From NCBI GenBank assembly GCA_030835125.1, contig JAUQWM010000007.1:1-34108 (forward strand): 34,108 nt of DNA, read 5' to 3'. The notes beneath the pieces are model-generated. The model ran no database searches. It worked only from the letters and a program-made list of their open reading frames with translations, and was not told the DNA's origin. A program made the translations under genes and the position numbers. The stretch is from Gemmatimonadaceae bacterium (lineage in GTDB: Bacteria; Gemmatimonadota; Gemmatimonadetes; Gemmatimonadales; Gemmatimonadaceae). Every line of letters starts with the position of its first letter. Positions within the stretch are counted from its first letter, which is position 1. Shown in pieces: positions 1 to 10,761 of this stretch.

Positions 1-24
1 AACTCTCAACTCCCAACTCCCAAC

Positions 25-28
<4 letters not shown>
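1..28. repeat. Heptanucleotide tandem repeat (AACTCTC/AACTCCC) at the 3' end of icd
   Basis: Four consecutive 7-bp units read AACTCTC, AACTCCC, AACTCCC, AACTCAA. The last unit contains the reverse-strand stop codon of the isocitrate dehydrogenase gene (25-27), so the repeat supplies the stop. The tract runs off the left edge of the window. It belongs to the same family as the eight CTCTCAA units at 1332-1387, so icd is bracketed by this family on both sides. Confidence 0.85.
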
Positions 29-1248
<1,220 letters not shown>

Positions 1249-1251
1249 GTC

Positions 1252-1389
<138 letters not shown>

Positions 1390-1393
1390 GTAC

Positions 1394-2557
1394 CTAACCC
1401 ACCTCGACCACTCCCGCCGCCCCCATGCCGCCGCCGATGCACATCGTCACGAGTCCGTGGCCGCCGCCGCGGGCGGAGAGCTCATGCACCAGTTGCGTCA
1501 TCAGTTTCGCGCCGGTCGCGCCCAGCGGGTGCCCCAGGGCGATCGCGCCGCCATTCACGTTGAGCCGGTCGTCGGGGAACCCGAGTTCCCGCTTGACGGC
1601 CACTGCCTGCGACGCGAACGCCTCGTTGAACTCGATCAGGGCGATGTCGGCGAGGGAGAGGCCAGCGCGCCGCAGCGCCTTCGGCACCGCCTGCACGGGG
1701 CCCATGCCCATCACGTCGGGCTCCACGCCTGCCGCCGCGAAGGTCACGAAGCGGGCCAGCGTATCGAGGCCGTGGGCGCGGGCGTAGTCCGCGCTCGTCA
1801 CCACCACCGCCGCGGCGCCGTCGGAGAAGGGACTCGAGTTGCCCGCGGTGACCGACCCGCCGTTCCTGAACGCCGGCTTGAGCTTCGCCAGCTTCTCCAC
1901 CGTCGTGTCCGTCCGCACCAGCTCGTCCACGGCGAAGTGGCCCTCGGTCACCTGCTTGCTGGCACCGGACCAGGAGACGCGCTGCACGGGCACCGGCACG
2001 ACCTGTTCCTCGAAGCGCCCGGCGGCCAACGCGGCCGCTGCCTTCCGGTGGCTGTCCAGCGCATACGCGTCCTGCTCGGCGCGGGAGACCTTCCATCGCT
2101 CGGCGACGCGCTCGGCGGTCAGGCCCATCGCGATCATCTGCTCGGTCATTCCGGGATGAAGCCGGGTATGCCATCCCGACATCGGCACCTGGCTCATCAT
2201 CTCGACGCCGCCGGCAATCACGACGTCGGCCATGCCCGAGATGATCGCCTGCGCGGCGCCGGCGATGCTCTGGAGGCCTGATGAACAGAAGCGATTGACC
2301 GTGGCCGCGGGAACCTGCACGGGCAGTTTCGCCCGGAGGACCGCGAGCCGGGCGATGTTGAGTCCCTGCGATCCTTCCGGCATCGCGCAGCCCCAGAGCA
2401 CGTCGTCGACCTCGCGCGGATCCACGTCGGCCCGCTTCACCGCCTCCTGGATCACGAGCGCCGACAGGTCGATCGGGTGCACGCCGGCGAGGGACCCGTC
2501 GGCCTTGCCCCGGCCGACCGCCGTCCGCACCGCGCTGACAATGACGGCTTCACGCAT
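1394..2557 (-). CDS. fadA: Acetyl-CoA acyltransferase (3-ketoacyl-CoA thiolase)
   Basis: This 387-residue thiolase cleaves 3-ketoacyl-CoA with CoA in the last step of beta-oxidation, or condenses acetyl-CoA in reverse. The acyl-accepting cysteine is C91 in NRFCSSGLQ. The C-terminal catalytic motifs are the histidine in [17 protein letters not shown] and the second cysteine in [10 protein letters not shown]. Length is normal for the family. The ATG at 2555-2557 lies two bases after the stop of the FadN-like gene (2560), so the two are almost certainly cotranscribed and translationally coupled. The fadN-fadA order matches the B. subtilis fadNAE operon, but no acyl-CoA dehydrogenase follows here. 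A biosynthetic role such as acetoacetyl-CoA formation cannot be excluded from sequence alone. Confidence 0.95.
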   Translation of the reverse strand: MREAVIVSAVRTAVGRGKADGSLAGVHPIDLSALVIQEAVKRADVDPREVDDVLWGCAMPEGSQGLNIARLAVLRAKLPVQVPAATVNRFCSSGLQSIAGAAQAIISGMADVVIAGGVEMMSQVPMSGWHTRLHPGMTEQMIAMGLTAERVAERWKVSRAEQDAYALDSHRKAAAALAAGRFEEQVVPVPVQRVSWSGASKQVTEGHFAVDELVRTDTTVEKLAKLKPAFRNGGSVTAGNSSPFSDGAAAVVVTSADYARAHGLDTLARFVTFAAAGVEPDVMGMGPVQAVPKALRRAGLSLADIALIEFNEAFASQAVAVKRELGFPDDRLNVNGGAIALGHPLGATGAKLMTQLVHELSARGGGHGLVTMCIGGGMGAAGVVEVG

Positions 2558-2559
2558 GA

Positions 2560-4866
2560 TCAGTTCCGCAGGGGTTTGCCGTGCTCCAGCATGTGCGCGA
2601 TCCGGGCTCGCGTCTCGGGGGTGCCCAGCAGGGACAGGAATGCCTCGCGCTCGAGGTCGAGGATGTCCTGCTCCGTGACCATGCGTGGTGGCCCATCGCC
2701 ACCGCACAGGACGTGCGCGATCCGCCGGCCGATGGTGACTTCATGGTCGGTGATGTATCCCGCTTCCCGCATCGCCCAGACGCCATACGACAGGTTGCCG
2801 ATGCCTTCCGCGCCCAGCGCCCGCACCGTCCGCGGCATGGCGGGCGTGTAGTCAGGTGCCAGTTCCAGCACGCGCGCCTTCGCGTCACTTAGTACGCGGT
2901 CGCGGTTCATGGTGATGCGATCGCGGCCGCGCAGGAAGCCCAGGCGTCGCGCGTCGAGCGCGCTGGCGCTCATGGTGCCCATCGAGACCAGCTTGAAGGC
3001 GCGCTTCACGGCCTCGAACGGATCGGCCTCCTCGTACGGCTCGAGGTCGCGCGTGAACCGGAACAGCATTTCCTTGGTCCCGCCGCCTGCGGGCAGCAGT
3101 CCCACGCCGACCTCCACGAGCCCGATGTACAGCTCGCAGCCGGCCTGGACGCGCGACGCATGCAGGGCAAACTCCGCGCCGCCGCCCAGCGTGATGCCGC
3201 TGGGGGCCACGACGACCGGGAAGGACACCTTGCGCAGCCGGCCGACCACGTCCTGGAAACGCCTGACGAGTCCGTCGAGCCGGTCCCACTGCGCCGCATC
3301 CACCGCCGCCAGCAACTCGACCAGGTTGGCGCCGGCGGAGAACACGCCCGGGTTGGCACTGCCGAGCACGAGGCCGACGAAGTCGCCCCGGTCCACCAGG
3401 TCCAGGGATTGCTCGATGAGGTCGAGGGCGCCGGTGCCCAGGGTGTTCATCTTCCCGTGCAGCTTGAGCAGCGCCACGCCGTGGCCGATGTCGAGCAGGG
3501 TCCCGTCGCGGCTCGAGGCGAGCGATCCGAGGCGCAGCTCCACGAGGTCGAGGTCGAGCGCATGCGGGATCGGCTCGATCGGCGCGTACTCGCCCACGAA
3601 GGAGAGCTGGCGCGGCCCGCTGCTGAGCTGCCGGTAGAAGCCCTCGCGGGCGGTGGCCAGCAATCCCGGCTGTCCCATCTTCCGCTGCCCGAACTCGGAA
3701 CGGAGCCAGTCGGCCCCCAGCGCGTCGAACATCGCGAAGGGGCCCAGCTCCCACGCGAATCCCCATTCGAGCGCGCGGTCGACCGACGTGACGTCGTACG
3801 CGAGTTCCGGCGTCTTCTCGAGTGCGTAGGCGGCCGTGTCGAGCAGCAGCTCCTGGAGGAACTCGGCATAGCGGCCCCGCGCCATGGTGATCCCCTTGAG
3901 CCGTGCCACCAGCGGTTGCTGCTGGAGCGGCGCCAGTTCCGCCAGGGCGGGAACGACCTGCGGCTTGTACTCGCCCGTGCGCCAGTCGAGCGTGAAGATC
4001 TGCGCCCCGTCCTTGCGATAGAACCCCGCGCCGCTCTTGGCGCCCAGGCGCCCCTGCCTGACGAGGTCGTGGACCCACGACGGCAGCGAGAAGTCCTCGC
4101 CGGTGGTGGCGGACAGCCCGGCCGAGACGTCGACCAGCACATCGAGCCCCGAGATGTCGGCCGTGCGGAACGTGGCGGACTTCGGCCGGCCAATCAGCGG
4201 CCCGGTGAGCGCGTCGACCTCGTCGATCGTGAGGTCGTACCGTTCCATCAGGTGGATGGTGCGGAAGATCCCGTGCAACCCGAGGCGGTTCGCGATGAAG
4301 CCGGGGACGTCACGCGCCATCACCACACCCTTGCCCAGCATCCGCTCCATGAAGTCCCGGATGCGCGCCACGACGTCAGGCAGCGTATCGGACGTCGGGA
4401 TCAGCTCGAGGAGGTGGAGGTGCCGGACGGGGTTGAAGAAGTGCGTGCCCAGGAAATGCTGGCGGAACGCCTCGCCCCGGCCCTCGACGAGGGTGTGGAT
4501 GGGGATGCCCGACGTATTGGACGTGACGATCGTCCCGGGCCTCGCGACGCCCTCGATCCGCGCGAACAGTTCGCGCTTGGGTTCGGGGCGCTCGATGATC
4601 GCCTCGACGATCCAGTCGCAGTCTCGCAGGCGTTCGAGATGGTCCTCGGTATTGCCGATCGAGACGCGTGCCGCACAGGCCGGGTCCATGAAGGCGGGCG
4701 GGCGGGCCTTGAGTCCCTTGTCCACGGCGCTGCGTGCCCGTCCGTCGCGATCGGGGCTGTCCGGGACGTCGAGCAGGACGACGGGGAAACCGGCGGACGC
4801 GGCAAGGGCCGCGATCCCGGTGCCCATGACGCCCGCGCCAACCACGCCCACCCTCGCGATTCGCAT
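2560..4866 (-). CDS. fadN: 3-hydroxyacyl-CoA dehydrogenase / enoyl-CoA hydratase fusion (FadN type)
   Basis: This 768-residue bifunctional beta-oxidation enzyme hydrates enoyl-CoA and oxidises 3-hydroxyacyl-CoA with NAD. The dehydrogenase comes first: a Rossmann GAGVMG at residues 10-15, [15 protein letters not shown], and [10 protein letters not shown] at the start of the C-terminal dehydrogenase domain. The crotonase domain follows from about residue 450, with oxyanion-hole GGGAEF and catalytic-type glutamates E565 and E585. These are 20 residues apart, the same spacing as the E. coli FadB pair. Dehydrogenase-before-hydratase is the FadN order, opposite to FadB. A GAGG lies about 8 bases before the ATG. 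It is the first gene of the minus-strand fadN-fadA-(icd) block and is divergent from the M1 aminopeptidase across 117 bp. Confidence 0.94.
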   Translation of the reverse strand: MRIARVGVVGAGVMGTGIAALAASAGFPVVLLDVPDSPDRDGRARSAVDKGLKARPPAFMDPACAARVSIGNTEDHLERLRDCDWIVEAIIERPEPKRELFARIEGVARPGTIVTSNTSGIPIHTLVEGRGEAFRQHFLGTHFFNPVRHLHLLELIPTSDTLPDVVARIRDFMERMLGKGVVMARDVPGFIANRLGLHGIFRTIHLMERYDLTIDEVDALTGPLIGRPKSATFRTADISGLDVLVDVSAGLSATTGEDFSLPSWVHDLVRQGRLGAKSGAGFYRKDGAQIFTLDWRTGEYKPQVVPALAELAPLQQQPLVARLKGITMARGRYAEFLQELLLDTAAYALEKTPELAYDVTSVDRALEWGFAWELGPFAMFDALGADWLRSEFGQRKMGQPGLLATAREGFYRQLSSGPRQLSFVGEYAPIEPIPHALDLDLVELRLGSLASSRDGTLLDIGHGVALLKLHGKMNTLGTGALDLIEQSLDLVDRGDFVGLVLGSANPGVFSAGANLVELLAAVDAAQWDRLDGLVRRFQDVVGRLRKVSFPVVVAPSGITLGGGAEFALHASRVQAGCELYIGLVEVGVGLLPAGGGTKEMLFRFTRDLEPYEEADPFEAVKRAFKLVSMGTMSASALDARRLGFLRGRDRITMNRDRVLSDAKARVLELAPDYTPAMPRTVRALGAEGIGNLSYGVWAMREAGYITDHEVTIGRRIAHVLCGGDGPPRMVTEQDILDLEREAFLSLLGTPETRARIAHMLEHGKPLRN

Positions 4867-4983
4867 TCGGCCTCGTCCGAGTTGTTACGCGGAGGAAGAT
4901 CGAGCAGCGTCATCGCATCGACAAGGGACGCGCGTGGCTTCGCGGCTCTACCGTGTCGATGGGCGCACCACTAGGCTCCGAGC

Positions 4984-7578
4984 ATGATCGCGCTCGCTAT
5001 CGTGCTGGCCCTTGCATCCATGCCCGGCGTCGCACCCGGAGCGGGCGCCGACTCGCTGATGGCGCCGGGCGTGTCTCGGGAACTCGCGGATTTGCGCCGC
5101 GAACGCGTGTCCAACCTGCGGTATGAACTGGCCCTTGACGTCACCAGGCCCGATACCGCGGTTGGCCGGCTGACGACGCGCTTCATGCTGACCGGTTCCG
5201 GCGACCTGATCCTGGACTTCCGCGGCCCCGCGCTGCGCCGGGTCCGAGCCAACGGCGTGACCCTCGCCACGGTCGAGTTCAACGGACATCACATTCGCAT
5301 TCCCGGTGCGGCCCTCGGCGTCGGGGCCAACCGGCTCGACTTCGAGTTCAACGCGCGGATCGCGCCCGCCGGCGCGAGCATCATCCGCGTGCGGGATCCG
5401 TCCGACAGCGCGACGTACCTGTACACGCTCCTCGTTCCGAGCGACGCGCAACTCCTCTTCCCGGCGTTCGACCAGCCCGACCTCAAGGCTCGCGTCAGGC
5501 TGAGCCTGACAACGCCGCGCGACTGGACGGCCGTCGCCAACGGCGCCCGCACCGGGGCGGACACGGCGGGCCAGAAGGTGACGCACGCGTTCGCCGAGAC
5601 CCGACCGATCAGCACGTACCTGATCGCCTTCGCCGCGGGCCCCTGGGCGACCCGGACCTCCACGATCGCGGACCAGCCGGTCACGCTGTATGTCCGCCGG
5701 TCGCGGGCCGCCGAGGTCGAGGCGGACTCGATCATCGCCGATAACGCCAGGGGGCTGCGCTGGCTCGAGCGGTACTTCGCGTATCGCTACCCGTTCGGGA
5801 AGCTCGACATCGTGCTGGCGCCCGCGTTCCCCTTCGGTGGCATGGAGCACCCGGGCGCCATCTTCTACAACGAGGAGCGGTTCATCTTCCGCGAACCGCC
5901 GACGCTCACCCAGCGGCTCGGACGCACGGCGACGATCTACCACGAGGTCGCCCACCAGTGGTTTGGCGACCTGGTGACGATGCGCTGGTTCGACGACCTC
6001 TGGCTGAAGGAAGGCTTCTCGACCTACATGGCCGCGCGGATGCAGGCGTCGATGGATCCGCGCTCCGACGCCTGGAAGACCTTCTACCTGCGCAACAAGC
6101 CGCCCGCGTACGCGGTCGACGCAACGGAGGGCACGACCCCGGTCTGGCAGTCACTGGCCAACATGGACCAGGCCAAGAGCGCCTATGGCGCGATCGTCTA
6201 CAACAAGGCACCGTCGGTCCTGAAGCAACTCAATTACCTCGTCGGCGACGACGCCTTCCAGGGCGGCCTGCAACGCTTCCTGCGACAGTACGAGTTCGGG
6301 AACGCCACGTGGCAGCAACTGCTCGCCTCGGTGGGTTCGGCGTGGGGCAAACCGCTCGACGCCTGGGGGGCATCCTATATCCTCCGTCCGGGGATGCCGG
6401 TCATCGAGCAGCGCCTCGACGTGCGGGACGGCAGGATTGCCCGCCTCGCCCTGGTGCAGCGGCCGGCGCGTTCGATCTCGGGACGGGGCCCCTGGCCCAT
6501 CCGCACGGAGGTGACGATCGCCGGCGATGGCGCCCCGGCGCGCATTCCCGTGACGATCACCGGCGACACGACCATCGTCGCGCAGGCGGCTGGACTGCCC
6601 GCGCCGCGGTGGGTGTTCGCGAACTCGAACGACCAGGCTTACGCCCTCGTCCTGCTCGACTCCGGGAGCGTCTCCTGGCTCGAGCGGTCGCTGGGGACCG
6701 TGGCCAGCGGGTTCGAGCGCGCCATGCTCTGGGGCGGCCTGTGGGACCTGGTGCGGGACGCGGCCTTGTCGCCCGACCGGTTCGTGGGCATGGCGCTGCG
6801 GGAGCTGCCCGCCGAGCGCGACGAACAGGTGGCCGGTGTCCTCGTCGGCCGCCTGACGAGGGCCGTTGGCGGCTACCTCTCCGACGCGCGGCGCACCGCC
6901 AGGCTGCCGGACGTCGAGCACGTCCTGCTGGCGGGCGCCAGGGACAGCGCGTCCACGTACGGCATCCGTCGCGCCCACCTCGACGCGTTCGTCCGGGTGG
7001 CCGGGACTCGTGAGGCACTCGACACCTTGGACGCACTGCTCGACCGCGAGTCGTTCCGGGGCCTCTCGCTCGGCGCGCCGACGCGCTGGGCGATCGTCAC
7101 CCGGCTCGTCGCCACGGGCGCACCAGGCGCGGAGCGACGACTGCGCGAGGAGGTCCTGCGCGACCGGTCCCCCGACGGCGCGCGCCGGGCATTCGTCGCC
7201 GGCGCTGCACGCCCGGACCCGGCGGTCAAGCGGGAGTACTTCGAGCGGTACTTCGCTGACTCCACGCTCAACGAGGACTGGGCGACCGCGAGCCTGGACG
7301 CCTTCAACGCCCCGGAGTCGCGGGCCCTGGCGGCGCCCTTCCTGCGTCCGGCCCTCGACTCCCTGCCATGGATCCAGCGCCACCGTCGCATCTTCTACCT
7401 GGGGTCGTGGCTTGGCGCCTTCCTGGACGGACAGGTGGGCACCGACGCCGTCGAGACGGTCGACCGGTTCCTCCGCGAGACGCCCCGCCTCGGCGCGGAC
7501 CTCCGCAGCAAGGTGCTGCAGGCGGCCGATGAGCTGCGCCGTACGGCCGCCATCAGGGCCCGGTTCGCCAATGACTGA
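4984..7578 (+). CDS. M1 family zinc aminopeptidase, exported
   Basis: This 864-residue gluzincin removes N-terminal residues from peptides. A short signal peptide (about residues 1-23, ending GAGA) suggests a periplasmic or surface location. Zinc ligands are H320, H324 and E343 in HEVAHQWFGD...WLKEGF, the canonical HExxH-x18-E. The substrate-binding GxMEN motif is present as GGMEHPG (residues 285-291), with His replacing the usual Asn, a variant I recall in other bacterial M1 proteins. The C-terminal 400 residues are the helical ERAP1-like region. No Shine-Dalgarno site precedes the ATG. A TAGGCT hexamer ends six bases before it, so the mRNA may be leaderless. The stop overlaps the next gene by 8 bases. 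Confidence 0.94.
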   Translation: MIALAIVLALASMPGVAPGAGADSLMAPGVSRELADLRRERVSNLRYELALDVTRPDTAVGRLTTRFMLTGSGDLILDFRGPALRRVRANGVTLATVEFNGHHIRIPGAALGVGANRLDFEFNARIAPAGASIIRVRDPSDSATYLYTLLVPSDAQLLFPAFDQPDLKARVRLSLTTPRDWTAVANGARTGADTAGQKVTHAFAETRPISTYLIAFAAGPWATRTSTIADQPVTLYVRRSRAAEVEADSIIADNARGLRWLERYFAYRYPFGKLDIVLAPAFPFGGMEHPGAIFYNEERFIFREPPTLTQRLGRTATIYHEVAHQWFGDLVTMRWFDDLWLKEGFSTYMAARMQASMDPRSDAWKTFYLRNKPPAYAVDATEGTTPVWQSLANMDQAKSAYGAIVYNKAPSVLKQLNYLVGDDAFQGGLQRFLRQYEFGNATWQQLLASVGSAWGKPLDAWGASYILRPGMPVIEQRLDVRDGRIARLALVQRPARSISGRGPWPIRTEVTIAGDGAPARIPVTITGDTTIVAQAAGLPAPRWVFANSNDQAYALVLLDSGSVSWLERSLGTVASGFERAMLWGGLWDLVRDAALSPDRFVGMALRELPAERDEQVAGVLVGRLTRAVGGYLSDARRTARLPDVEHVLLAGARDSASTYGIRRAHLDAFVRVAGTREALDTLDALLDRESFRGLSLGAPTRWAIVTRLVATGAPGAERRLREEVLRDRSPDGARRAFVAGAARPDPAVKREYFERYFADSTLNEDWATASLDAFNAPESRALAAPFLRPALDSLPWIQRHRRIFYLGSWLGAFLDGQVGTDAVETVDRFLRETPRLGADLRSKVLQAADELRRTAAIRARFAND

Positions 7579-8143
7579 TCCGCATGCCCTGCGGGTCGAC
7601 CTCCCCGGCTGGGCGGCCGCGCGCGAGGTCGATGACAGGCGTTATGCAACGGATGATGACCGGATGCGGGTCGCCATCGAGGTGGCGTCGGCGAATGTCA
7701 CTGCCGGCAGCGGCGGGCCGTTCGGCGCGGCGATCTTCGAGGAGGCGAGCGGCCGCCTGGTGTCGCTCGGCGCGAATTCCGTCGTCCGGCTGCGGAACTC
7801 GTCGCTCCACGCCGAGATGGTGGCGTTCATGCGCGCGCAGGCCAGGCTGGGCACCTACTCGCTGGCCGCCGAGGGCCTCCCGGCGCACGCGCTGTACACA
7901 TCCTGCGATCCCTGTGCGATGTGCCTGGGCGCCGCGCTGTGGGCCGGCGTGCGGCGCATCGTGTGCGGCGCCACCCGACAGGATGCGGTCGCGCTCCAGT
8001 TCGACGAGGGGCCCGTGTTTCCCGCGTCGTACGAGTACCTCCACTCGCGCGGCATCGAGATCGTCCACGGGGTCCTGCGGGCGGAGGCGCGCGCCGTGCT
8101 GCAGCGCTATCGCGATCGCGGGGGCGTGATCTACAACGCATGA
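7571..8143 (+). CDS. CDA-fold zinc deaminase (guanine deaminase / nucleoside deaminase type)
   Basis: This 190-residue cytidine-deaminase-superfamily enzyme should deaminate a purine or pyrimidine base or nucleoside in the cytosol. Zinc ligands and the proton-shuttle Glu are H80 and E82 in LHAEM, and C115 and C118 in PCAMC. GGPFGAAIF and LYTSCDPCAMCLGAALW resemble B. subtilis GuaD more than TadA, but the substrate is not fixed by sequence. The ATG overlaps the end of the M1 gene by 8 bases. Its own stop overlaps the next start as ATGA, so the three genes form one translationally coupled unit. The metabolic link to the flanking peptidases is not obvious. Confidence 0.9.
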   Translation: MTDPHALRVDLPGWAAAREVDDRRYATDDDRMRVAIEVASANVTAGSGGPFGAAIFEEASGRLVSLGANSVVRLRNSSLHAEMVAFMRAQARLGTYSLAAEGLPAHALYTSCDPCAMCLGAALWAGVRRIVCGATRQDAVALQFDEGPVFPASYEYLHSRGIEIVHGVLRAEARAVLQRYRDRGGVIYNA

Positions 8144-8946
8144 CGGCGTCGGCCCGGATGTGGACTCGCATGGTCGCGCTGGGGGCCGCGTTCGTGACGC
8201 TCGCCTGCGACGTCTCGATCGCGGAGGAGGATGAACTGGGGGACCGGTATGCCGCGGCCCTCGAGGCCCAGCTTCCATTGCTGTCCGATTCGGCGTCCAC
8301 CGCCTGGCTCGCGCTCCTGGGCCACCGCATAACGCGGGTTGCCGACGACGCCCGGCGCGACTGGCACTGGTACCTGGTCGACGACAGCACCGTCAACGCC
8401 TTCGCCGTGCCCGGTGGCCACGTGTTCATCCACCGCGGCCTCGTCGAGCGCGCCGGATCGCTGTCCGAGTTCGCGGGCGTGGTCGGCCATGAGGTGGCGC
8501 ACGTGACCTTGCGCCACAGCGTCGACCAGTTGCGGTCGCGCACGAAGGCGAACGTGATCGTGACGGTGTTCTGCGCCGTCGTGAACGCATGTGGGTCACC
8601 GGTGGCGCAGGTCGCGCTGGACGTCGGCGGGAAGGCGCTGTTCGCGAAGTACAGCCGGGATGACGAGAGCCAGGCAGACTCCGCCGCGGTGGGGTATCTC
8701 GTCGAGGCGGGAATCGACCCCCGCGGGATTCCATCCTTCTTCGCGCGCCTCGAGGCGGAGCGGTCGACGAATCCGACGGCGCTGGACGCCTGGTTCGGGA
8801 GTCATCCGCTCGAAACGTCCCGGATCACGCGCACGCGAGCTGTCCTTGGCAACTTCAACGACGCGACGCTCGATGGCCTGACGGTTGAGGATCCAGGATT
8901 CTCCGCCTTTCAGTCAGCAGTGAAGGCGTCGAACCGTGCGCGCTGA
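8140..8946 (+). CDS. M48 family metallopeptidase, exported
   Basis: This 268-residue peptidase is of the short BepA/YcaL/Oma1-like M48 type. It has HEVAH at residues 117-121 and a third-ligand segment ESQADSAAVGYL. The N-terminus has a hydrophobic stretch ending VTLACD, an imperfect lipobox, so it may be a lipoprotein or periplasmic. In this family, VNAFAVPGGHVFIHRGL before the zinc motif is typical. Relatives clear misassembled outer-membrane proteins, a role that would suit a diderm cell, but this is by analogy only. The start overlaps the deaminase stop as ATGA. Confidence 0.9.
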   Translation: MTASARMWTRMVALGAAFVTLACDVSIAEEDELGDRYAAALEAQLPLLSDSASTAWLALLGHRITRVADDARRDWHWYLVDDSTVNAFAVPGGHVFIHRGLVERAGSLSEFAGVVGHEVAHVTLRHSVDQLRSRTKANVIVTVFCAVVNACGSPVAQVALDVGGKALFAKYSRDDESQADSAAVGYLVEAGIDPRGIPSFFARLEAERSTNPTALDAWFGSHPLETSRITRTRAVLGNFNDATLDGLTVEDPGFSAFQSAVKASNRAR

Positions 8947-9149
8947 ATCAGATACCGTGCAGGCGGCATTACGCTGAATGCCAGAAACGGCCCTTGCGTT
9001 AAATCCTCCTCACCGTAGTCTACGTTCCGATCATTGTTCGGTCCGCGGTTCATTCGGGCGGTGTGCAGCGGCCTGCCGTTTGCTCACTGGATCACTCGAC
9101 ATCAAGCGCCGTTTGCCAGGCGACGAACCTTCATCATTAGGCCGCACAC
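8947..9149. other. Intergenic region, relatively AT-rich
   Basis: About 200 bp upstream of the TPR gene, visibly richer in A and T than its surroundings, with no convincing reading frame. A weak sigma70-like pair (TTGCGT at 8995, TAGTCT 16 bp further on) could be a promoter for the TPR gene but matches consensus poorly. No terminator hairpin with a T-run is visible after the M48 gene. Confidence 0.4.
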
Positions 9150-10421
9150 ATGCTCGTACCGGAAGCTCCGCTCGACGCGTATCGCACGGACCTCGCTCGC
9201 GACAAGTCGCGTGAGGATTTCGGCGGCGCCGACACCGTGTGGCTCCTGACGGCGCATTGTCTGTCGCGGATCGCGCGGGCCACCGCTACCGACCTTCCGG
9301 TCCTCGGGGCGCAGTGCGCCGCCGCGTTGCGGGACTTCGCGGAGCCGGCGAGCGGGGGCAATGCGACGCCGGCCGCGGAGCTGGAGGATATCCTCCTGGT
9401 CTGTGAGGGCATGGCACGCCTGCGGACGCGCGCCGGCGCGGATGCCCTGACGAAAGGCATTCGGGGAATGGCGACGCGGATGGCGGACGCCGGGGCGTTG
9501 TCCATGGCCTATACCGCTGTGGGGTTCGTGCGACGGGTGGCGGACAACGCGAGTGATCGCGAGCGCGGCCTGCTCACCGCGGACCAGGCCATGATCGCCA
9601 GGCTGCTGGGCGACCTGGAGGCGGCGGAGGAGCTGTATCGCGCGGTCGAGTCGATCGGCGAGCGCGCCGCCGACATGACGGTCGTCGCCCGCGCGTTCAT
9701 CGGGCGGGGCGTCGTGGATCGCGTTCGGGGCAACTACCCGCGGTCCCGGATCTTCTTCGAGAGGGCGCTTGAACTCGCCGAGACGATCCAGTCGCGCGAC
9801 CTGAAGCGACTGGCCCACCAGGGCCTCACGATCTGTCATGCCATCGGCCGCAACTACGACCGCGGCCTGCAGCATGGCTGGGCGACGTACGAGTTGGCGG
9901 ACGGCCACCTCGGCCGCGAGGTGGAGGCCCTCACGAACCTCGCGCAGCTGTCGCTTGACGCCGGGTTTCCGGGAGCGGCGCTGCGAGGGTACGCGGCGGT
10001 CCTGGGGCGGTCGCCGTCGCCGCGGGTGGCGCTCAGCGCGCTGGGCGGTGCTGCGATCGCCGCCGCCCAGGCGCGCGAACCGGCGGCCCTGGCGCGCGCC
10101 ACGGCGGAGATCGAGGCTCGCGCGGCTGCGTCCGCCATGCCCTACGAGAACGCGCAGGCCCTGTACAGCCTCGCGACCGCCTACGCGGCCACGGGCGACC
10201 GCGGCCGGCAGGATGAGTACCTCGCCCGCGCCCGCAAGCTGGCGAAGGCGAGGGGCTTCTTCGAGCTGCTCCACAAGACCGACCCGGACGTCGTGGCGAA
10301 GGTGGCGATGCCGCCCGTCTCCGTCCCGCTGACCGAGCCGTCGCGTGACGTGGTGGCCTCGCTCACGGAGATCGACGTGGGCGAGGCCGCCGGGTTGCTC
10401 GCGCTTACTCCCCAGGCCTGA
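9150..10421 (+). CDS. TPR-repeat protein of unknown function
   Basis: This 423-residue protein is all-helical, with no signal peptide and no recognisable catalytic domain or HTH. From about residue 110 onward it shows degenerate tetratricopeptide-like helical pairs, for example ARLLGDLEAAEELYRAVESI, NYPRSRIFFERALELAE, NYDRGLQHGWATYELA and YSLATAYAATGDRGRQDEYL. It resembles the TPR regions of large bacterial regulators but lacks their DNA-binding part. Such repeats bind proteins or peptides, and the protein is predicted cytosolic. Its 3' end overlaps the convergent small DYVNPLG lipoprotein gene by 17 bp. That arrangement recalls, but does not prove, a sensor/peptide pair. No function can be assigned. 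Confidence 0.8.
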   Translation: MLVPEAPLDAYRTDLARDKSREDFGGADTVWLLTAHCLSRIARATATDLPVLGAQCAAALRDFAEPASGGNATPAAELEDILLVCEGMARLRTRAGADALTKGIRGMATRMADAGALSMAYTAVGFVRRVADNASDRERGLLTADQAMIARLLGDLEAAEELYRAVESIGERAADMTVVARAFIGRGVVDRVRGNYPRSRIFFERALELAETIQSRDLKRLAHQGLTICHAIGRNYDRGLQHGWATYELADGHLGREVEALTNLAQLSLDAGFPGAALRGYAAVLGRSPSPRVALSALGGAAIAAAQAREPAALARATAEIEARAAASAMPYENAQALYSLATAYAATGDRGRQDEYLARARKLAKARGFFELLHKTDPDVVAKVAMPPVSVPLTEPSRDVVASLTEIDVGEAAGLLALTPQA

Positions 10422-10650
10422 TGGCGATGCTGCCTAACGGGTTGACGTAATCGCCCAGCGGGTTCACGTAGTCTCCGAGGGGATTGACGTAATCACCGAG
10501 CGGATTGACGTAGTCACGATTCTCGCACGTCGAGTACGGCACCTTGCCCGCCATGCAGGACGACGACGTGGCGGGAGCGGTCGGCGAAACGCAGGCCGCC
10601 AGGGCGGCGACCGGGATGATGGCGGTGACCAGGCGAAGGATACGGCGCAT
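10405..10650 (-). CDS. Small lipoprotein with four tandem DYVNPLG heptapeptides
   Basis: This 81-residue protein has a signal peptide of about 19 residues (MRRILRLVTA..., hydrophobic core) ending in a clean lipobox LAAC with C20. A short linker VSPTAPATSSS follows, then two cysteines (C32 and C42) flanking a basic-polar segment, then DYVNPLG repeated four times exactly at residues 46-73, and an 8-residue tail. GGAG lies about 7 bases before the ATG. The repeats are identical in protein but differ at many synonymous sites, so they are maintained as peptide. I recognise no family. The gene is divergent from an AraC-type regulator with a palindrome in between and overlaps the convergent TPR gene. 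It could be a peptide-signal precursor, a surface ligand or a structural lipoprotein. Confidence 0.85.
   Translation of the reverse strand: MRRILRLVTAIIPVAALAACVSPTAPATSSSCMAGKVPYSTCENRDYVNPLGDYVNPLGDYVNPLGDYVNPLGSIAIRPGE
10432..10515 (-). repeat. Four 21-bp units encoding DYVNPLG
   Basis: Four in-frame 21-bp units lie within the small lipoprotein gene. The units use GAT or GAC, GTC or GTG, AAC or AAT, CCG or CCC, TTA, CTG or CTC, and GGC, GGA or GGT, yet all encode the same heptapeptide. One unit uses the rare codon TTA. Confidence 0.95.
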
Positions 10651-10711
10651 GTATGGCTCCAGCGGTTGGGGGTCTGAAGCAACCTGTACCACTGCGCGAG
10701 CAGGCACCGAC

Positions 10712-10740
10712 ACGCCATGTGACGTCGTGATACATGGCGT
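10712..10740. promoter_or_regulatory. Candidate operator: perfect 9-bp inverted repeat in a divergent promoter region
   Basis: ACGCCATGT at 10712-10720 and its exact reverse complement ACATGGCGT at 10732-10740 are separated by 11 bases. The site lies 21 bp before the AraC-type regulator start and about 60 bp before the lipoprotein start. That is a suitable place for the regulator to control both genes. The binding protein is inferred from position only. Confidence 0.6.
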
Positions 10741-10761
10741 AACGTTTCGTGCGATGGTTCC

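Noticed and set aside
3160-4974. Long plus-strand open frame of about 600 codons antisense to fadN
   Set aside because: Arg/Glu/His-rich composition with no domain; it is the usual antisense shadow of a high-GC gene with strong third-position bias.
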